DNA from: Butyrivibrio sp. UBA3740
GTDB lineage: Bacteria; Bacillota; Clostridia; Lachnospirales; Lachnospiraceae
Direction of reading: 5' to 3'
Assembly (NCBI GenBank): GCA_002372465.1
Contig: DFGW01000175.1
Location: 3,182 to 10,302 of the forward strand
DNA: 7,121 nucleotides
Both the position numbers and the translations under genes were made by a program. Below are positions 5,389 to 7,121 of this stretch, in pieces. The notes beneath the pieces were generated by a model, which saw only the letters and a program-made list of their open reading frames with translations, did not search any database and was not told where the DNA came from. The first letter of the stretch is position 1. Each line of letters starts with the position of its first letter.

Positions 5389-5592
5389 TTAGTGTCCCCT
5401 TATATACTCTTCCAAAAGAGGATAATCTATATAAACCAGAGTCTTACTCTTTTCGTGAAGGGCACCACACTCCAGTGCCATCTTTCTTACAGTTGCTCTG
5501 TTTATCCCAAGCAGTTCTACACACTCTTTATACCTCTTCAGGTTTCCGGAATTTGCTTTTGTTCTTTCATACATATTTATCTGATTGCTCAT
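5389..5592 (-). CDS. xis: Excisionase-like small DNA-binding protein (DUF6462-like)
   Basis: This 67-residue basic protein contains one domain (residues about 19-64: KRYKECVELLGINRATVRKMA, then GALHEKSKTLVYIDYPLLEEYI). The pattern is a helix-turn-helix followed by a hydrophobic strand and a final helix, as in small excisionases. It is similar in layout to each half of the DUF6462-like protein at 2529-2981. Placed directly before int, it is the best candidate for the recombination directionality factor that binds att DNA and favours excision; this role is inferred from context and size. AAGGAG lies 6 nt before ATG 5592, so I prefer this start to the upstream in-frame ATG at 5616. It begins 1 nt after the preceding stop, so the two genes are probably translationally coupled. 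Confidence 0.75.
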   Translation of the reverse strand: MSNQINMYERTKANSGNLKRYKECVELLGINRATVRKMALECGALHEKSKTLVYIDYPLLEEYIRGH

Positions 5593-5593
5593 C

Positions 5594-6178
5594 TTAAGCT
5601 CCTTTTTGCATAACATAGTATTCTTCTGATCTGTGGATCCAGTGAACAGCCCCTAAAATGATAATTTTCCTGACTCTTCTGAATCTCTGTTTTATTGCAT
5701 CCAGCGATACTCCTTCAGTATCAGCTATCGTTAAAAGATCAAACTCATGTGAAAGATACCTCTCAAACAGTTTTCCATCTTTGCCGGCTGTCCCGAACTG
5801 GCTGCATACCAGAGCATAGTCCTCTCGCATGTTCTTCAGAGAAGTTATCTCTGCTTTATGCTCTTCAAATTCATCTGCACCACGGAGAGCTGTTATATAA
5901 TCCCCCGCCTTTACTGCATTTGATATTTCATCTCTTTCATCGCCCTCAGAGCTGGTCGGATCACTCAGATTCGAAGTCTGCACTCTGACTCCTAGATCTC
6001 CTCTGGCAATTCTCCTGTTGGTCACACGTTCTTCCCTGATTTTATTGACCAGTCCAAATTCATAGGCATTCACCATATGCATGAAAGTCGTATAATTGTC
6101 CAACATCAGCCTGACTTTACCTTCAGAATCAACAATATTATAGATGTAAACTATCTGAGAAGAATCCCTCACTTTCAT
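5594..6178 (-). CDS. Sigma-70 region-4-like regulatory protein of the integration module
   Basis: This 194-residue protein is not recognised by name. The N-terminal half (1-70) has a mixed hydrophobic and basic pattern, followed by an acidic low-complexity linker (about 71-86, DPTSSEGDERDE) and a helical stretch (87-125). The C-terminus (about 143-178) ends with LLTIADTEGVSLDAIKQRF followed by RRVRK, a helix-turn-helix of sigma-70 region-4 type. It probably binds DNA or RNA polymerase and controls xis and int; in Tn916 a small sigma-like protein (Orf7) holds a comparable place upstream of xis-int. AAAGGGGG lies about 9 nt before ATG 6178, supporting the start. Its stop is 1 nt before xis. The region-4 assignment rests on motif shape only. 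Confidence 0.65.
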   Translation of the reverse strand: MKVRDSSQIVYIYNIVDSEGKVRLMLDNYTTFMHMVNAYEFGLVNKIREERVTNRRIARGDLGVRVQTSNLSDPTSSEGDERDEISNAVKAGDYITALRGADEFEEHKAEITSLKNMREDYALVCSQFGTAGKDGKLFERYLSHEFDLLTIADTEGVSLDAIKQRFRRVRKIIILGAVHWIHRSEEYYVMQKGA

Positions 6179-6190
6179 TTCAAATATCCC

Positions 6191-6245
6191 CCTTTGAAAA
6201 CCACAGAACTTTTCCTACCTAATTAATATAAGTCCTGTGAAAACC
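6191..6245. repeat. Direct repeat pair upstream of the sigma-like gene, operator candidate
   Basis: CCTTTGAAAACC (6191-6202) and CCTGTGAAAACC (6234-6245) match at 11 of 12 positions and start 43 bp apart, about four helical turns. They flank an AT-rich stretch that could hold the -10 of the sigma-like gene (TATATTAATT on the minus strand). They lie between the XRE gene and its neighbour, so binding by the XRE protein is a reasonable guess, not shown. Confidence 0.4.
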
Positions 6246-6280
6246 AAAGTCTCTTATCAATCTGTTAAGTTGCCATCTTA

Positions 6281-6505
6281 TCAGCTTGCATCTCCCTTGA
6301 TGATCCAGTCCGTTGTCACATCAAATCTGTTTGAATATGCCAAGACCAGATCAGTAGGAAGGTGGCGCTTTCCTGTCTCATACATTGAAACCACACTTCC
6401 TCCGGCAACCTTCAGATCTTTTGCCAGTTCTTCCTGGCTGATCTCACTTCTTTCCCTTAAAAAGCGAATTCGTTCACCTATGGTCCTCCCGTGTTTTTTC
6501 TCCAT
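6281..6505 (-). CDS. XRE-family (Cro/CI-type) transcriptional regulator
   Basis: This 74-residue protein is a single XRE helix-turn-helix domain: GERIRFLRERSEISQEELAK (10-29), then the turn and recognition helix GGSVVSMYETGKR (35-47), LPTDLVLAYSNRF (49-61) and a short tail WIIKGDAS. Such proteins repress or activate promoters of the element they sit on; Tn916 carries an XRE-type regulator (Orf9) in its regulatory region. GGAAAGGA lies about 7 nt before ATG 6505. The gene stands alone: 102 nt separate it from the sigma-like gene, and it is preceded by a TATATATAAA stretch that may include a -10, with no clear -35. A perfect 13-bp dyad at 6575-6587 is a candidate binding site. Confidence 0.88.
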   Translation of the reverse strand: MEKKHGRTIGERIRFLRERSEISQEELAKDLKVAGGSVVSMYETGKRHLPTDLVLAYSNRFDVTTDWIIKGDAS

Positions 6506-6574
6506 GATAATTTCCTTTCCAAGCGAGGTTGTTTATATATAGAAGAAACACGATCATGGAGGTCCACAGACATA

Positions 6575-6587
6575 ACTAAAATTTAGT
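6575..6587. promoter_or_regulatory. 13-bp dyad upstream of the XRE gene, operator candidate
   Basis: On the plus strand ACTAAA and TTTAGT flank a single A and form a perfect 13-bp dyad, about 70 bp upstream of the XRE start codon and before its AT-rich promoter-like stretch. Small XRE regulators usually bind short dyads near their own promoter. A chance origin is possible for an AT-rich 6-bp arm. Confidence 0.35.
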
Positions 6588-6604
6588 CCCAACAAAGCTT
6601 TCTT

Positions 6605-6612
6605 ACCTCCTT
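6605..6612 (-). promoter_or_regulatory. Orphan strong ribosome binding site
   Basis: The minus strand reads AAGGAGGT, a near-perfect Shine-Dalgarno sequence, but no ATG follows at a usable distance. A TTG 9 nt downstream (6595) would open only a 13-codon peptide ending at 6554. It may be a leader peptide, a remnant of a lost gene, or chance. Confidence 0.3.
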
Positions 6613-6771
6613 TCCTGTAACAATGGCAATAATAGCACCAAAACCATGCTTTAAAGTCCGCAGTAAATACGCACCAAATACAGGTGCTATACAGCTTAAA
6701 TACGCTTCAAGTACGCCATCAGTACAGGCATAGTCCGCAGTCAGTCCGCAATTGAATATACAATTATGCGC

Positions 6772-6805
6772 AAAAAAAGAAGCTGCAAAACAATATTGCA
6801 ACTTC
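6772..6805 (-). terminator. Rho-independent terminator after the 22-codon ORF
   Basis: On the minus strand GAAGTTGCAA and TTGCAGCTTC form a 10-bp stem with one mismatched position (a possible G-U pair or weak mismatch) around a 7-nt loop, directly followed by seven T. It ends transcription coming from the promoter at 7003-7030 and insulates the XRE gene from it. Confidence 0.8.
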
Positions 6806-6861
6806 CTTCTTAATGTAGTTCCTATTTATACGTCAGCATTGACTTCCACTTATAAGGGAAA

Positions 6862-6930
6862 TCAATATGCGCCTTTTTTCTTAAGTATCTCAACCTGTTC
6901 TTTATACGTCTTAGACTTCTTAAGCTGCAT
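6862..6930 (-). CDS. 22-residue small ORF, possibly the remnant of a longer gene
   Basis: ATG 6930 follows AGGGG at a 5-nt distance and opens 22 codons, MQLKKSKTYKEQVEILKKKG plus two residues, then TGA. The peptide is lysine-rich and probably helical. The TYKEQVEILKKKG pattern recalls the N-terminus of Abi_2/AbiD-type abortive infection proteins, so it could be the stub of a truncated gene; the following 60 nt do not continue the likeness in any frame. It lies between a promoter with a leader hairpin and a terminator, so it is probably transcribed. It may be a real small protein, a leader peptide or decayed sequence. Confidence 0.45.
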   Translation of the reverse strand: MQLKKSKTYKEQVEILKKKGAY

Positions 6931-6953
6931 ATTTACCCCTAAAATAAAAATGT

Positions 6954-6989
6954 GCTCCCATTGGACACTTCAGTGAGAGGTGTGGGAGC
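6954..6989 (-). promoter_or_regulatory. Leader hairpin of the short transcript, attenuator candidate
   Basis: On the minus strand GCTCCCA pairs with TGGGAGC over 22 nt that themselves contain a small CACT/AGTG stem. It is followed by ACATTTTTATTTTA and starts only about 7 nt after the predicted transcription start. It could be a premature terminator or a stabilising 5' structure. The T-run is interrupted, so termination would be imperfect. Confidence 0.55.
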
Positions 6990-7002
6990 TCCTGTTGACT
7001 TT

Positions 7003-7030
7003 ATTATAACAAAATAGGGCTCTTTTTCAA
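7003..7030 (-). promoter_or_regulatory. Strong predicted sigma-A promoter
   Basis: On the minus strand TTGAAA (-35, 7025-7030) and a perfect TATAAT (-10, 7003-7008) are 16 nt apart, with start expected near 6996. It is the best promoter match I found in the window and drives the short unit that ends at 6772. Confidence 0.7.
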
Positions 7031-7063
7031 TAGATTTTTGTGTTTTTGACGGCGTAAATATCC

Positions 7064-7120
7064 CTAAAGCCCTTTCTTGCTTTCAGCCTCTATCCTATCA
7101 TTATCAGTTCTCCATTGGCA
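7064..7120 (-). CDS. C-terminal end of an unidentified gene entering from the right edge
   Basis: One minus frame is open from the window edge for 18 codons (QWRTDNDRIEAESKKGL at its end) and stops with TAG at 7064-7066. The residues are charged and look like an ordinary protein tail, but the other two frames also stop nearby, so this is only the most plausible of three. No function can be given, and no terminator is evident after it. Confidence 0.25.
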   Translation of the reverse strand, partial: CQWRTDNDRIEAESKKGL

Positions 7121-7121
7121 T

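Larger units (their letters stand above)
6506..6771. other. Gene-poor spacer upstream of the XRE gene
   Basis: No convincing gene. A 72-codon minus frame (6583-6801) starts at a TTG inside the terminator hairpin and is cysteine-rich without any recognisable domain, so I do not accept it. The stretch contains three copies of AGTCCGCA (6655, 6732, 6743), several RTACGC and TACAGG words, an AGGAGGT ribosome-binding-type sequence with no ATG after it (6605-6612), and the dyad at 6575-6587. Confidence 0.45.

Noticed and set aside
6583..6801. 72-codon minus frame rich in cysteine and alanine
   Set aside because: Starts at a TTG inside the terminator hairpin, has no ribosome binding site and no family likeness.
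6752..6976. 74-codon plus frame
   Set aside because: Antisense to the terminator and the 22-codon ORF, no ribosome binding site, unremarkable sequence.
1..7121. CRISPR array, tRNA or rRNA gene
   Set aside because: I saw no regularly spaced identical repeats with unique spacers, and no tRNA- or rRNA-like sequence. The phased decamers at 3439-3855 are too short and too close to be CRISPR repeats.

Overview
The window looks like part of a mobile element or plasmid from a low-GC Gram-positive bacterium, most likely a gut or rumen clostridium of the Lachnospiraceae type. The evidence is an AT-rich composition, strong AGGAGG-like ribosome binding sites, RepA_N replication initiators (a family of Firmicutes plasmids and integrative elements), a Soj/Spo0J-like parAB pair, and a Tn916-type tyrosine integrase with a small excisionase-like partner. 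The taxonomic guess is inference. Every gene I accept is on the minus strand, so transcription runs from high to low coordinates.

Right part (about 7120 down to 6280). The last codons of an unidentified gene enter from the right edge. A good sigma-A-type promoter (7003-7030) then drives a short unit of about 225 nt: a 5' hairpin, a 22-codon ORF with its own ribosome binding site, and a terminator (6772-6805). About 270 nt with no convincing gene follow, then a small XRE-family regulator (6281-6505).

Integration module (6178 down to 4014). A 194-residue protein with a sigma-region-4-like C-terminus is followed 1 nt later by a 67-residue excisionase-like protein, then by a 413-residue tyrosine recombinase with a complete catalytic set. 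The order XRE regulator, sigma-like protein, xis, int parallels the regulatory end of Tn916. int appears to have its own promoter, sitting inside a nested set of inverted repeats.

Control region (4013 down to about 3000). Roughly 900 bp lacks a convincing gene but is dense in short repeats. GTTTGTC occurs six times in the same orientation, and a decamer close to CTTATGACTG recurs with 10- or 20-bp spacing. There is also an inverted repeat followed by ATCCT, and a minus-strand terminator. I read it as the attP/arm-site region and possibly an origin.

Replication and partition module (2981 down to 1). A protein with two copies of a DUF6462-like domain, ParA, ParB and two RepA_N proteins form a tight apparent operon with overlaps or gaps of at most 15 nt. 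parB contains a perfect 29-bp palindrome, my best candidate for the centromere parS. The second RepA_N gene runs off the left edge, and its start codon is a puzzle.

Finding the replication/partition module directly beyond the 3' end of int, across a repeat-rich non-coding region, fits the joined ends of an integrative element in circular form, or a plasmid carrying an integrase. The sequence alone does not decide between them.
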